Shown: positions 33,377-42,729, counted from the first letter of the stretch. The stretch: 64,000 nucleotides of DNA from Paraburkholderia susongensis (GCF_900177725.1 NZ_FXAT01000017.1:62001-126000); one strand, 5' to 3'. Numbers and translations are program-made. The notes: a model not told the origin generated them from the sequence alone.

Positions 33377-34126
33377 TTAAAGCACCTTCGCTTCGGTCTT
33401 CAGCTTCTCGACCAGCGTCTTCACGTCCGGCACCTTCACGCCGGCGGAGCGCTTCGGAGGCTCGGCAACTTTCAGCGTCTTCAGACGCGGCGTGACATCG
33501 ACGCCGAGGTCTTCCGGCTTGACGACTTCCAGCGGCTTTTTCTTGGCCTTCATGATGTTGGGCAGCGTGACGTAGCGCGGCTCATTGAGGCGCAGGTCGG
33601 TCGTCACCACGGCCGGCAGCGTCAGCGACAGCGTTTCGGCACCACCGTCCACTTCGCGCGACACAGTGGCCTTGCCGTCTGCAACGACGACCTTCGAGGC
33701 GAACGTCGCCTGCGGCAGGTTCGCGAGCGCGGCGAGCATCTGGCCGGTCTGGTTGGAGTCGTCGTCGATGGCCTGCTTGCCGAGGATCACCAGTTGCGGC
33801 TGTTCCTTCTCGATCAGCGCTTTCAAAAGCTTCGCCACCGCGAGCGGCTGCAAATCCTCGCTCGACTCGATCAACACCGCGCGGTCCGCGCCGATCGCGA
33901 GCGCGGTGCGCAGCGTTTCCTGCGCCTGCGTCACACCGGCCGACACGGCGATCACTTCGGTCGCGACGCCCGCTTCGCGCAGACGTACCGCTTCTTCCAC
34001 CGCGATTTCGTCGAACGGATTCATCGACATCTTCACGTTCGCAATGTCGACGCCCGTGCCGTCCGACTTGACCCGGACTTTCACGTTGTAATCGACTACG
34101 CGCTTAACGGGCACAAGTACCTTCAT
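33377..34126 (-). CDS. etfB: Electron transfer flavoprotein beta subunit
   Basis: A 249-residue AMP-binding subunit of ETF. The N-terminal MKVLVPVKRVVDYNVKVRVK and MNPFDEIAVEEAVRL are characteristic; the ETF signature region covers about 150-180 (LPAVVTTDLRLNEPRYVTLP). The recognition-loop segment near LPNIMKAKKKPLE contacts partner dehydrogenases. TCCTCC on plus (AGGAGG on minus) directly precedes the ATG, giving a strong ribosome-binding site. It begins an etfBA operon downstream of citF. Confidence 0.96.
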   Translation of the reverse strand: MKVLVPVKRVVDYNVKVRVKSDGTGVDIANVKMSMNPFDEIAVEEAVRLREAGVATEVIAVSAGVTQAQETLRTALAIGADRAVLIESSEDLQPLAVAKLLKALIEKEQPQLVILGKQAIDDDSNQTGQMLAALANLPQATFASKVVVADGKATVSREVDGGAETLSLTLPAVVTTDLRLNEPRYVTLPNIMKAKKKPLEVVKPEDLGVDVTPRLKTLKVAEPPKRSAGVKVPDVKTLVEKLKTEAKVL

Positions 34127-34241
34127 TTTTCCTCCTACATGGTTACGGGTATCGCTCTAATTGACTGGCGATTACACGCGCAATCCCCAGTTTCAACAAC
34201 TATCAATTCGTTCTGACGGGCATAGTTCGAACCTATTGCCA

Positions 34242-35789
34242 TCATGGGCCGTGCGTTGCGGCTCGAAGCACATCGATGATCGTTCCGTCACGGTATTGCT
34301 GTAGTGCGACGATGCGATTGTCCTGGTCTGTCGCGGGCTGCTCCGCTTTAGTTCGTCCCGCGGCCATAAGGGAGAGGTCATGAAGGCGGGATATCGAAAG
34401 TAGCGGAATACGTGCTTGAGTCAAAGCTTCGATCAGATCGGGGCGACGAGGATTCACTGCGACTCCGGCTTCCGTGACGACAACGTCGATCGTCGAACCT
34501 GGGGTCGTCAAGGTGCGAACGCGTTCGGTAATCTTGGGGTTGGCGCGAGCATTCAGGCGTGTTGTGACAATTGAGAGCTTCGCTCCCGCAGCTGTATCAC
34601 TATGACCGCCGGATCCACCGATCAGGCGCCCATCGCTGGCGGTAGTCACGTTGACGTTGAAGTCGAGGTCGATTTCCGACGCGCCAAGAATCATCACATC
34701 GAGTCTGTCGACCACGGCGCCGCGCGACGCCGGATTCGCGTAGAGCGAAGAGGACATGCGTTGATGGGCGGTATGGTCACGATACGACTGCACTGCGCGC
34801 AAATCGAAACACTGCACGTCGAACAGCGTTCGGAAGAGACCACGTTCGAGCATCTCGACGATCTGTCCAGTTATTCCTCCAGATGCGAAGCTGCCCATGA
34901 TCTTCTTCTTCTGCATCGCTTCCTGGATATAGCGGGCGACAGCAAGAGAGATGCCGCCTGCTCCGGTCTGAAACGAAAAACCGTCGCGTAACAGTCCGGC
35001 CGCTTCGGTCACCCGGGCAGCCATCGAGGCAATGTCGAGCCCGCAGGAGTCCTCCGTAACCGTTGTCGTGCCAGACAGGATCCGCGTTGCATCACCGATC
35101 GTAGGCACGCACACGACCAGATCGACGTGCTCTTGCGAAATCTCAACGGGATACGCGGGATACGGAACGAGGTTTTCCGTGACCGCCACGACGTGCTTTG
35201 CGAATTGCGCATCCGCCGTCGCGTACCCGAGCGGCCCGCAAGCAGCAGGGCCTGTCACGCTACAGATATTTCCATAATCGTCGGCTGTCGGCGCCGCGAC
35301 GAACGCCACGTCAATCTGTAATTCAGCGCTTTCAATTGCGCGTGCGCGGCCGCCGTGTGTCTGAAGGACCGCCGGTTGTTCGAGCAGACCGGCGGCAATT
35401 GCGTCCGCGACCGGGCCTGATGCGTACGCCGTATAGATACGGGTAATAACGCCTCGCTTGATCAGTTCGACGAGTGGCGCATGTACCGGAAAGATCGAAC
35501 TTGGCGCGATCGACAGATTCCGGAGGCCCAGTTGCGCAGCTTCGGCAAGAACCGTATTCATCACCTGGTCGCCATTGCGCAGATGATGATGAAACGACAG
35601 AGTCGCGCCATCCCGGACTCCGCATTCCACCAATGCGGTGCGCAAGTCCGGAACAACTTTCGATGCGCCCGGACGACGTTGTGTAGCGGGACGGGCTCGC
35701 CGTTCAGCAATGGACATCCCGTCGAACGGTGCGACGTCTCCGAAACCTTCGACAAAGACGGGAATCTCGCGGCCTGCAACGTTTAGCAT
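34242..35789 (-). CDS. citF: Citrate lyase alpha subunit-like CoA-transferase (CitF)
   Basis: A 515-residue protein of the citrate lyase alpha family, which exchanges acetyl for citryl on the lyase carrier protein and resembles family I-type CoA-transferases. Matching parts are CGVRDGATLSFHHHLRNGDQ near residue 55, ASGGITGQIVEMLERGLFRT in the middle, and GSTIDVVVTEAGVAVNPRRPDL near the end. Length matches E. coli CitF (about 510). No citC, citD, citE, citG or citX is in the window, so a conventional citrate lyase is not encoded here. It may act as a stand-alone CoA-transferase for the neighbouring CaiB/ACAD/MaoC genes. GAGGA precedes the ATG. Confidence 0.87.
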   Translation of the reverse strand: MLNVAGREIPVFVEGFGDVAPFDGMSIAERRARPATQRRPGASKVVPDLRTALVECGVRDGATLSFHHHLRNGDQVMNTVLAEAAQLGLRNLSIAPSSIFPVHAPLVELIKRGVITRIYTAYASGPVADAIAAGLLEQPAVLQTHGGRARAIESAELQIDVAFVAAPTADDYGNICSVTGPAACGPLGYATADAQFAKHVVAVTENLVPYPAYPVEISQEHVDLVVCVPTIGDATRILSGTTTVTEDSCGLDIASMAARVTEAAGLLRDGFSFQTGAGGISLAVARYIQEAMQKKKIMGSFASGGITGQIVEMLERGLFRTLFDVQCFDLRAVQSYRDHTAHQRMSSSLYANPASRGAVVDRLDVMILGASEIDLDFNVNVTTASDGRLIGGSGGHSDTAAGAKLSIVTTRLNARANPKITERVRTLTTPGSTIDVVVTEAGVAVNPRRPDLIEALTQARIPLLSISRLHDLSLMAAGRTKAEQPATDQDNRIVALQQYRDGTIIDVLRAATHGP

Positions 35790-35977
35790 CAGAGTCCTCG
35801 GAAACGGAAATTACGAACGGCACCTGTTCAGGCTGTCGGTGTGAACGACGACGACCGCCGCAGATGTACGACTGCAAGAGTGCGTAGCGAAGCTGCGCGA
35901 GGTGAGGTGTGGCAATGGAGGATGCACGTCCACGTGCCAGCTACGCCTGCGCCATGCTGGCGAACCCGTCGGAGCGT

Positions 35978-37156
35978 TTAGACGGCGCCGATGTCACGCA
36001 ACGCCTGAATGCGGTCCTCGGCGTATCCGAGTTCGCTCAAGATTGCGTGTGTATGCTCACCAAGCGCAGGGACCGGGTCCATACGTGGCGCGTCTTCCTG
36101 CGTCACGCCGGGCGGGTACAGCGCGGGAATTTCGCCAGCTGGTGTGGATACCCGCGTCCAGCGATTTCGTGCAACGAGTTGCTCATGCGTCCAGACAGCG
36201 TGCATGTCGTTCATATGAGCGTTCGCGATCCTGGCATCCTCGAGACGTTCGATGACCTGACTCGATGTAAGTATCGAGAACACTTCCTCGATGAGATGAC
36301 CGAGCTCCGCGCGCTTTTCGACACGGCGACTGTTCGAGCAGAAACGCGGGTCGGCGGCCAGCTCGGACTTCTGAATCACAACTTCGCAAAAGCTCTTCCA
36401 TTCGCGTTCGTTCTGGAGACCGAGCATGACGGTCTTGCCATCGCCGGCTCTGAACGGACCGTAAGGATAGATCGTCGCGTGTGAGGCGCCAGTGCGCGGG
36501 GGAGGCGTCTGGCCGTCGATTGCGTAGTACAACGGGTAGCTCATCCACTCGAGCATACTTTCCAGCATTGACACGTCGATCCGGCGGCCGCGCCCCGTCT
36601 TGCCGCGCTCGATAAGCGCCGCGAGAATGTTGGTATAGGCGTACATACCCGCTGCGATATCCGCGATTGAACACCCGGCCTTGGCCGGCTCGTTTGCTGA
36701 ACCCGTGATGCTGAGAAATCCCGACTCGCTCTGAATGAGCAGGTCGTAGGCCTTTTTGTCGCGATAGGGGCCGTCGAGGCCGTAGCCGGAGATATCGCAG
36801 ACAACGAGTTTCGGGTAGTGAGTCTGAAGCGTCTCGTAGTCGAGGCCGAGGCGCTGGCTCGCACCCGGTGCGAGGTTCTGAACGAACACGTCAGCGTCGG
36901 CAAGCAGACCATGGACAACTTCCATGGCTTCCGGGCGTTTGACGTCCAGCGTGATGCTTTCTTTTGAGCGATTCGTCCACACGAAATGCGAAGCGAGCCC
37001 GTGGACACGTTCGTCGTAGTTGCGTGCAAAGTCGCCTGTGCCGGGGCGTTCGACCTTGATGACGCGGGCGCCAAGGTCGGCGAGTTGTCGCGTGCAGAAC
37101 GGGGCGGCAATCGCATGCTCGAACGTGATGACCTTGATTCCTTCGAGTGGGCGCAT
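35978..37156 (-). CDS. CaiB/BaiF family III CoA-transferase
   Basis: A 392-residue class III CoA-transferase. It opens with MRPLEGIKVITFEHAIAAPF and GARVIKVERP, and the catalytic Asp138 lies in KKAYDLLIQSESG. The frame is open about 84 codons upstream into the dehydrogenase gene, but ATG 37156 follows GGGAG and matches the family start. It lies 16 bases after the acyl-CoA dehydrogenase gene and 188 bases before citF. Possible roles include activating a dicarboxylic acid or moving CoA between its two carboxyl groups. Confidence 0.9.
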   Translation of the reverse strand: MRPLEGIKVITFEHAIAAPFCTRQLADLGARVIKVERPGTGDFARNYDERVHGLASHFVWTNRSKESITLDVKRPEAMEVVHGLLADADVFVQNLAPGASQRLGLDYETLQTHYPKLVVCDISGYGLDGPYRDKKAYDLLIQSESGFLSITGSANEPAKAGCSIADIAAGMYAYTNILAALIERGKTGRGRRIDVSMLESMLEWMSYPLYYAIDGQTPPPRTGASHATIYPYGPFRAGDGKTVMLGLQNEREWKSFCEVVIQKSELAADPRFCSNSRRVEKRAELGHLIEEVFSILTSSQVIERLEDARIANAHMNDMHAVWTHEQLVARNRWTRVSTPAGEIPALYPPGVTQEDAPRMDPVPALGEHTHAILSELGYAEDRIQALRDIGAV

Positions 37157-37172
37157 GATCGGACTCCCAGGT

Positions 37173-38333
37173 TTAGAACGAGCGGGGCAGGCCGAGAATA
37201 TGCTCGGCAACGTACGACAGAATGAGGTTCGTCGAGATCGGGGCCACCTGATAGAGACGAGTCTCGCGGAACTTGCGTTCGACGTCGTATTCGCAGGCAA
37301 AACCGAAACCGCCGTGGAACTGCAGGCAGGCGTTCGCGGCCTCCCACGACGCGTCGGCGGCGAGCAGCTTCGCCATGTTTGCTTGCGCGCCGCACTGCTC
37401 GTGAGCATCGAACCGGCGTGCTGCCTCGAAGCGCATCAGGCTGGCGGCTTCGACGTTGACGTACGACCGCGCAATCGGAAACTGAACGCCCTGGTTTTGT
37501 CCGATCGGACGACCGAACACGACGCGGTCCTTCACATACTGCGAGACCTTATCCACGAACCAGTAGCCGTCGCCGATGCATTCGGCCGCAATCAGTGTAC
37601 GTTCTGCGTTCAGTCCGTCGAGGATGTACCTGAAGCCCTTGCCCTCTTCTCCAATGAGGTTCTCCGCGGGGATCTCGAGGTTGTCGAAGAAGAGTTCGTT
37701 CGTCTCGTGATTGACCATGTTGGGGATAGGCCGGACGGTCATGCCCTTGCTGATCGCTTCGTGCAGGTCCACGATAAAAATGGACATGCCTTCGCTCTTC
37801 TTCGTCACCTCTGACAATGGCGTCGTTCGAGCCAGCAGGATCATCAGGTCGGAGTGCTGGATGCGCGAAATCCAGACCTTCTGGCCATTGACGACATAAC
37901 GGTCGCCTTTACGTACCGCAGTGGTCTTGATCCTGGTGGTATCCGTCCCCGTTGTCGGTTCGGTCACCCCCATCGATTGCAGGCGCAGTTCGCCGGAAGC
38001 GATCTTGGGCAAGTACAGCGCTTTCTGTTCGGTGGAGCCATGTCGCAGCAGAGTGCCCATGTTGTACATCTGCCCATGACAGGCGCCTGAATTGCCGCCG
38101 CTACGGTTGATTTCCTCCATGATCACCGATGCTTCGGTGAGCCCGAGACCCGAGCCGCCGTATTCCTGCGGGATCAGCGCGGCGAGCCAGCCTGCCTTGG
38201 TGAGCGCGTCGACGAAGGCTTCGGGATAGCCGCGCTCTTCGTCCACCTTACGAAAATACTCGGCGGGGAACTGGTTGCACAGGTCACGGACGGCTTCGCG
38301 GATGTCCTGGTACTGGTCGACTGCGTTATTCAT
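37173..38333 (-). CDS. Acyl-CoA dehydrogenase
   Basis: A 386-residue flavoenzyme that desaturates an acyl-CoA and passes electrons to ETF. FAD/substrate motifs are SMGVTEPTTGTDTTRIKT and GQKVWISR; the C-terminal FHGGFGFACEYDVERKFRE is present. The YEGT catalytic Glu of medium-chain enzymes is absent (LYQVAPIST instead), but Glu244 in GLNAERTLIAA sits where isovaleryl-CoA dehydrogenase has its base, suggesting a branched-chain substrate. It lies between the MaoC and CaiB genes with 30- and 16-base gaps, and etfBA is downstream on the same strand. Confidence 0.92.
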   Translation of the reverse strand: MNNAVDQYQDIREAVRDLCNQFPAEYFRKVDEERGYPEAFVDALTKAGWLAALIPQEYGGSGLGLTEASVIMEEINRSGGNSGACHGQMYNMGTLLRHGSTEQKALYLPKIASGELRLQSMGVTEPTTGTDTTRIKTTAVRKGDRYVVNGQKVWISRIQHSDLMILLARTTPLSEVTKKSEGMSIFIVDLHEAISKGMTVRPIPNMVNHETNELFFDNLEIPAENLIGEEGKGFRYILDGLNAERTLIAAECIGDGYWFVDKVSQYVKDRVVFGRPIGQNQGVQFPIARSYVNVEAASLMRFEAARRFDAHEQCGAQANMAKLLAADASWEAANACLQFHGGFGFACEYDVERKFRETRLYQVAPISTNLILSYVAEHILGLPRSF

Positions 38334-38363
38334 GATGTGAAGTCCGGTGAATTGATGGTCGGG

Positions 38364-39209
38364 TCATGCGAGTACGGCGCGGGCAGACATCGTCAGCCAG
38401 CCTTCATGGTCCTTGGCCCACAGATCGATAGATTTGCCGTCGGCCGCACGGCGTCCACATACCGAGAACGGGTGGCCAAGGAGGGTTGGTCTCACGGCCT
38501 TGAAGGAATATTCGCGCACGACTGCATCAGGAGCGAAGCGTGCAACGCTGTCGAGCAACAGGGTCGCGATGAGTGGTCCGTGGACGACAAGATCGGGATA
38601 GCCTTCAATCTCGCGCGCGTAGTCACGGTCGTAATGGATGCGGTGAGCGTTGAAGGTCAGTGCGGAATAGCGGAACAGCAGCGCCTCTGTCGGTTCGATC
38701 ACGCGTTCCCATTCGGCGCCGTCGGGGGCGGGCGTGGGTTTCGGTTGCGGCTGGCCGGGTTGCGCGGGCTCGCGATACGCAATGTCCTGCTCTTCGCGGA
38801 TGGCCGTGACGCCGCCTACCCGGATCTGATGTTCGACAGTCACGAATGCGAGCTTGCCGCTGCGGCCATCCTTGCGTTCAACGGATGTGACACGCGAAAT
38901 CCGCTCGGCACTGGCGCCGATCGTGAGCGAAGCATTGAAGGCAATTCGGCCGCCAGCGGCCATGCGCCGCGGCAGTCCGAGGTCGGGTAGGAAGCCGCCC
39001 GTCCGGGGATGCCCGTCCGGTCCCAATTCTGCCTGCGGCGCGGGCGTCCAGAAGTAGAGCCAGTGCCAGATCGGAGGCAGAGGGTCGCCGCTACGAAGCG
39101 CCGTGGGGCAATCGAGAGTGGCACCCAATGCAGCGGCGGGCGCAGGGGAAATGAAATCCGTGGTGGTTTGGGTGGACTGCGAATGCAGTTCGGACGGGGA
39201 AGTGCTCAT
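38364..39209 (-). CDS. MaoC-like hydratase (HTD2/mesaconyl-CoA hydratase type)
   Basis: A 281-residue double-hotdog protein. The C-terminal hotdog holds FRYSALTFNAHRIHYDRDYA and YPDLVVHGPLIATLL, the active-site region of the HTD2/mesaconyl-C4-CoA hydratase group. The N-terminal half has the matching WHWLYFWTPAPQAELGPDGH and PRRMAAGGRI segments. It would hydrate or dehydrate a short, probably branched, CoA ester. It is the first gene of a leftward operon (MaoC-ACAD-CaiB, then citF), divergent from a LysR gene, with a NAC-like palindrome between them. Confidence 0.87.
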   Translation of the reverse strand: MSTSPSELHSQSTQTTTDFISPAPAAALGATLDCPTALRSGDPLPPIWHWLYFWTPAPQAELGPDGHPRTGGFLPDLGLPRRMAAGGRIAFNASLTIGASAERISRVTSVERKDGRSGKLAFVTVEHQIRVGGVTAIREEQDIAYREPAQPGQPQPKPTPAPDGAEWERVIEPTEALLFRYSALTFNAHRIHYDRDYAREIEGYPDLVVHGPLIATLLLDSVARFAPDAVVREYSFKAVRPTLLGHPFSVCGRRAADGKSIDLWAKDHEGWLTMSARAVLA

Positions 39210-39312
39210 TCGGGTCGTCTCCGGCGGGGCTTATGCCAGCGCTTTCAGATTGGAATGAGATGACTCTATGTGAATCAGCCGCGCTCGGGAAATATCGATT
39301 GAATGTACCCGA

Positions 39313-39329
39313 CATAGGAGTATCCTATG
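39313..39329. promoter_or_regulatory. NAC/LysR-type palindromic operator
   Basis: CATAGGA-GTA-TCCTATG is a perfect 7-bp inverted repeat. Its core ATA-N6-TCCTAT fits the ATA-N6-TnC-TAT consensus known for the LysR protein NAC. It lies 28 bases before the LysR start and about 100 bases before the MaoC start, so it could control both directions. Confidence 0.7.
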
Positions 39330-39356
39330 GGCCTTCGCTCCCCGCAGGACGTAATC

Positions 39357-40292
39357 ATGGATATCCGCCAGCTCCGGTACTTCGTCAACATCGTCGATTA
39401 CGGGAGTCTCGGCAAGGCTGCGGAAAAGCTCTACGTGGCTCAACCCTCACTCAGCCAACAGATCGCGAAGCTGGAGGACGACGTTGGCGTGCCGCTGCTC
39501 ATCCGCAGTTCGCAAGGGGTAAAGCCGACGGCCGCCGGGCAGGCCATGTATAGGCATGCGCGCCTTGTCCTGCATCAGATGGAGCAACTGCGTCAGGAGG
39601 TTCGTGAAGGTGTCGACGGTGAATCGGGGACCGTTGCCGTCGGATTTCCGACCACCATGGTATCGGTCCTGGCAATGCCGGTGTTCGAGCGGGTGCGGGC
39701 ACGTTATCCCGGTATCCGGCTACAGCTCTTCGAAAGTATGAGCGGCTACCTGGACGAACTATTGGCGAATGGTCGCCTGGATCTGGCTATTCTGTTTCGC
39801 GATACAAGTACGCTGGGAATGACGACATTGCCCGTGCTCGATGAGGAACTCTACGTTCTTGGCGAGCCCGGAGGCGAGGTAACGACACGTTCGCGCACCT
39901 GTACACTGAGCGCGCTGGCCAACGTTCCACTAGTCGCTCCGGGACTATCGAACGGGTTGCGCCTATTGCTCGAGCGCACGTTCGCACGTGAGCAGGTTCC
40001 GCTAAATATCATCGCCGATGTGGATTCATTGCCGACGTTGTTGTCGGTTGCGCAATCGGGAATGGCATGTACGATCCTGCCGGCCTCCGCGGTTGCTCTT
40101 CGAGCGGACGCCAATAGGCCAAAGATGCGCCGCATCGTTGATCCGGTAATCAGGCGGCCTGCCAGTATATGTTGGTCCAACTCCGTTCCGGTTAGTTCGG
40201 CCACGGTCGCGATTCGGGCGACAATTTGTGAGTTGGTCAAAGAGCTCTGCGCAAGCGGAACATGGGACGGAATAGAGTTGCGCCAGTCCTGA
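39357..40292 (+). CDS. NAC-like LysR-family regulator
   Basis: A 311-residue LysR regulator. The helix-turn-helix region DYGSLGKAAEKLYVAQPSLS and QIAKLEDDVGVPLLIRS strongly resembles the NAC/Cbl-like branch. The effector domain is about 90-295. The start at 39357 follows AGGA; an in-frame ATG at 39327 overlaps the palindrome and is less likely. It is divergent from the MaoC-ACAD-CaiB genes and probably controls them through the 39313-39329 site. The effector is unknown. Confidence 0.9.
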   Translation: MDIRQLRYFVNIVDYGSLGKAAEKLYVAQPSLSQQIAKLEDDVGVPLLIRSSQGVKPTAAGQAMYRHARLVLHQMEQLRQEVREGVDGESGTVAVGFPTTMVSVLAMPVFERVRARYPGIRLQLFESMSGYLDELLANGRLDLAILFRDTSTLGMTTLPVLDEELYVLGEPGGEVTTRSRTCTLSALANVPLVAPGLSNGLRLLLERTFAREQVPLNIIADVDSLPTLLSVAQSGMACTILPASAVALRADANRPKMRRIVDPVIRRPASICWSNSVPVSSATVAIRATICELVKELCASGTWDGIELRQS

Positions 40293-40372
40293 TCCGCGTT
40301 TGGCTGAGGGGGCATTCGTTCGCCTGGAAAAGTGGTCTCCGCTTATCAGCGCCAGGAAGTGTCGATGTGCTA

Positions 40373-40969
40373 CTACGTAGTTTGCGGGGCGGTATCCGCA
40401 AAACTTTGCCTGTTTGAATAGGCGGAAAACCACGACGAAAGCATTGAGTGCTCCTCACGCCAGGAGATTTTCGGCATGCGGAAGTCAAGATACGCTAACG
40501 CACACGCGATGGCGATTCCGTCGAGCCGGATGTCATTGGGCAGCCGTGATTCGGCGAATACACGAATCGTCCGCCGAATCGCAGCTTCCCGGCGGGTAAG
40601 CCAGTAGACCGATGGATTTGCATCGGTACGTTGAAGTTCGAGAACAGATGCCACTGCGGCATCCATGACACCATCCGCTAGCGACTGCATCCGCATGACC
40701 TGGATACGTTGAGAGAACTCAGCGGGAATGAGTCGCGGCTCAACTACCAGGCTGTCGATATATTCGCAGAGAACTGGACTATCGAACAATGAGCCCTCTT
40801 CCGTATCGAGGGTCGGGACTTTGGCGAGCGGGTTCAACGACAACAGATTCTCGCCGTTCTCGAACGGATAGGTCACCACTTCATCGATGTGCGACGCTAG
40901 TCCTTTCTCGCGGATAACAATACAAACCTTGCGCGCAAACGGCGACGCGGGGCTAAATAGCAGCTTCAT
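40373..40969 (-). CDS. Glutathione S-transferase-family protein
   Basis: A 198-residue GST. The N-terminal thioredoxin-fold domain (1-80) starts MKLLFSPASPFARKV, with a Ser near the usual catalytic position and the cis-Pro in AKVPTLDTEEGSLFDSPVLCEY. The helical domain covers about 90-195. Base use is visibly less GC-rich than in the core genes. It is the last gene of a CaiB-MFS-aldehyde dehydrogenase-GST run, 114 bases after the dehydrogenase; it may handle a reactive intermediate. The start at 40969 is preferred over an alternative ten codons upstream. Confidence 0.88.
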   Translation of the reverse strand: MKLLFSPASPFARKVCIVIREKGLASHIDEVVTYPFENGENLLSLNPLAKVPTLDTEEGSLFDSPVLCEYIDSLVVEPRLIPAEFSQRIQVMRMQSLADGVMDAAVASVLELQRTDANPSVYWLTRREAAIRRTIRVFAESRLPNDIRLDGIAIACALAYLDFRMPKISWREEHSMLSSWFSAYSNRQSFADTAPQTT

Positions 40970-41083
40970 CTGAGTTCCCTGGCCTTTGTCCATGAACATC
41001 TTTGTCTTTACTCCGACGTGATGCGATCGGCCACTACGCGCGTATGCCGTGCGGCGGCCCGCAAGACATACGCGCGCGTTCTG

Positions 41084-42562
41084 TTAGCGCATGATGAATG
41101 GGTTCGATATTTCCATTCCGGTGTTGATCCAGACACTTTTCGTCTGAAGATACTCGTGGATCGCACTGATGCCGTTTTCCCGACCGAGCCCGGAATCTTT
41201 GTAACCGCCAAATGGCGACATATAGCTGACCGCCCGGTAACTATTGACCCAGACCGTACCTGCCTGAATTTGTTCTGCCACGCGGATCGACCGGCCAATG
41301 TCCTTTGTCCAAACCCCGGAGCCCAGGCCGAAGCGCACATCATTTGCGATTGCGATGGCCTCAGCTTCATCCTTGAAGCGAATGATTGACAGCACTGGGC
41401 CGAAAACTTCTTCCTGGGCAATGCGCATGTCATTCCTGACATCACCAAAAATTGTCGGTTCGACGAACCAGCCATTGCCGCATTCGGGCGCCGTTCCCGG
41501 CTTGCCTCCGAGTAACAGCTTTGCGCCTTCCTGCTTTGCCACATCGATATAGGACAAGACTTTTTCGTATTGTGGGCGCGTGGTCACAGGTCCAATCTGG
41601 GTGTCGGGACTCGATGGATCACCCATCCTCGCGGTTTTCGCGAGCGAAAGCAGTCTCTCTACGAAGACCTCATATATGCTGTCCTGTACCAGGAGCCGCG
41701 AGCCGGCAATGCAGGTCTGTCCGGTCGCAGCGAAAATGCCCGATACCGCGCCGTTCACAGCGTCGTCGAGATCGGCATCCTCGAAGACAATATTGGGAGA
41801 CTTTCCGCCGAGCTCGAGACTAACGTGCTTGAATTGGCGGGCTGCTGCTTCGTTGATGGCTCGGCCGGTCGAGTCAGCCCCGGTGAACGTGATCTTACTG
41901 ACAAGCGGGTGTTCGACGAGGGGCGCTCCGACATCCTTTCCGAAGCCGGTCACGACGTTCACCACACCGGGCGGAAAGCCCGCTTCGGTGAAGAGCTTTG
42001 CGAACTCGATCGTCGAGGCTGACGTGAATTCGGAAGGCTTAAGCACGATAGTGCACCCGGCAGCAAGAGCCGGAGCGATTTTCCAGGTCGCCAGCAGCAG
42101 TGGTGAATTCCACGGCGTAATCGCCGCAACAACGCCCAGCGGTTCATTGCGCGTAAAGTTGAAGTAGCCTTTCTTGTCGAGCGGAATGACCGTGCCCTGG
42201 ATTTTGTCGGCGAGTCCGCCAAAATAGTAGTACCACTGCGGCAAATACTGACACTGGCCATACATCTCAGCGAGCAGCTTGCCGTTGTCACGAACCTCGA
42301 TCTCCGCGAGCTTGCGTGCGTCACGGGCAATAAGATCGCCAACCCGGTGAAGCAGTTGGCCGCGCTGGCTCGGTGTCAATTGCGACCACGGGCCGGTGCT
42401 GAACGCGGCATGAGCGGCCTGCACAGCACTATCGACATCGGCCGCATTGCCTTTGGCTATCTGTGCCCACGGCTTGCCGGTAAACGGATCTTCTGTTTCG
42501 AACCATTCGCCCGACGAAGAGGGGCGTGATTCACCATCGATGTACAGTTCGAATCGTTGCAT
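41084..42562 (-). CDS. NAD(P)-dependent aldehyde dehydrogenase
   Basis: A 492-residue ALDH-superfamily enzyme that oxidises an aldehyde to a carboxylic acid. The N-terminal half has TPWNSPLLLATWKIAPALAA and the NAD-binding FTGADSTGR; the general-base Glu is in ELGGKSPN and the catalytic Cys in GQTCIAGSR. All key residues are intact. AGGAG precedes the ATG. It lies between the MFS gene and the GST gene in a leftward operon. The substrate is unknown; the nearby CoA-transferase suggests that the acid formed is then activated. Confidence 0.93.
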   Translation of the reverse strand: MQRFELYIDGESRPSSSGEWFETEDPFTGKPWAQIAKGNAADVDSAVQAAHAAFSTGPWSQLTPSQRGQLLHRVGDLIARDARKLAEIEVRDNGKLLAEMYGQCQYLPQWYYYFGGLADKIQGTVIPLDKKGYFNFTRNEPLGVVAAITPWNSPLLLATWKIAPALAAGCTIVLKPSEFTSASTIEFAKLFTEAGFPPGVVNVVTGFGKDVGAPLVEHPLVSKITFTGADSTGRAINEAAARQFKHVSLELGGKSPNIVFEDADLDDAVNGAVSGIFAATGQTCIAGSRLLVQDSIYEVFVERLLSLAKTARMGDPSSPDTQIGPVTTRPQYEKVLSYIDVAKQEGAKLLLGGKPGTAPECGNGWFVEPTIFGDVRNDMRIAQEEVFGPVLSIIRFKDEAEAIAIANDVRFGLGSGVWTKDIGRSIRVAEQIQAGTVWVNSYRAVSYMSPFGGYKDSGLGRENGISAIHEYLQTKSVWINTGMEISNPFIMR

Positions 42563-42729
42563 GGGGCGTACTCCTTTTGTATCAGGTACTGGCCAGCAGA
42601 TGCGTGCCGGCCTCTACGAGAACGTTTGGTGTCCAGAGAATGACGGTCTGGGCGACCACGTCACCCTCTGGCACGATGGTCGCGCTATTGCGATGTCGTG
42701 GTAGAGGGAAAAGACTTCTATGTGTAGTC

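Noticed and set aside
37173..38333. Acyl-CoA dehydrogenase seemingly lacking its catalytic Glu (LYQVAPIST instead of YEGT)
   Set aside because: Glu244 in GLNAER occupies the alternative catalytic position used by isovaleryl- and long-chain-type enzymes, so the protein is probably active.
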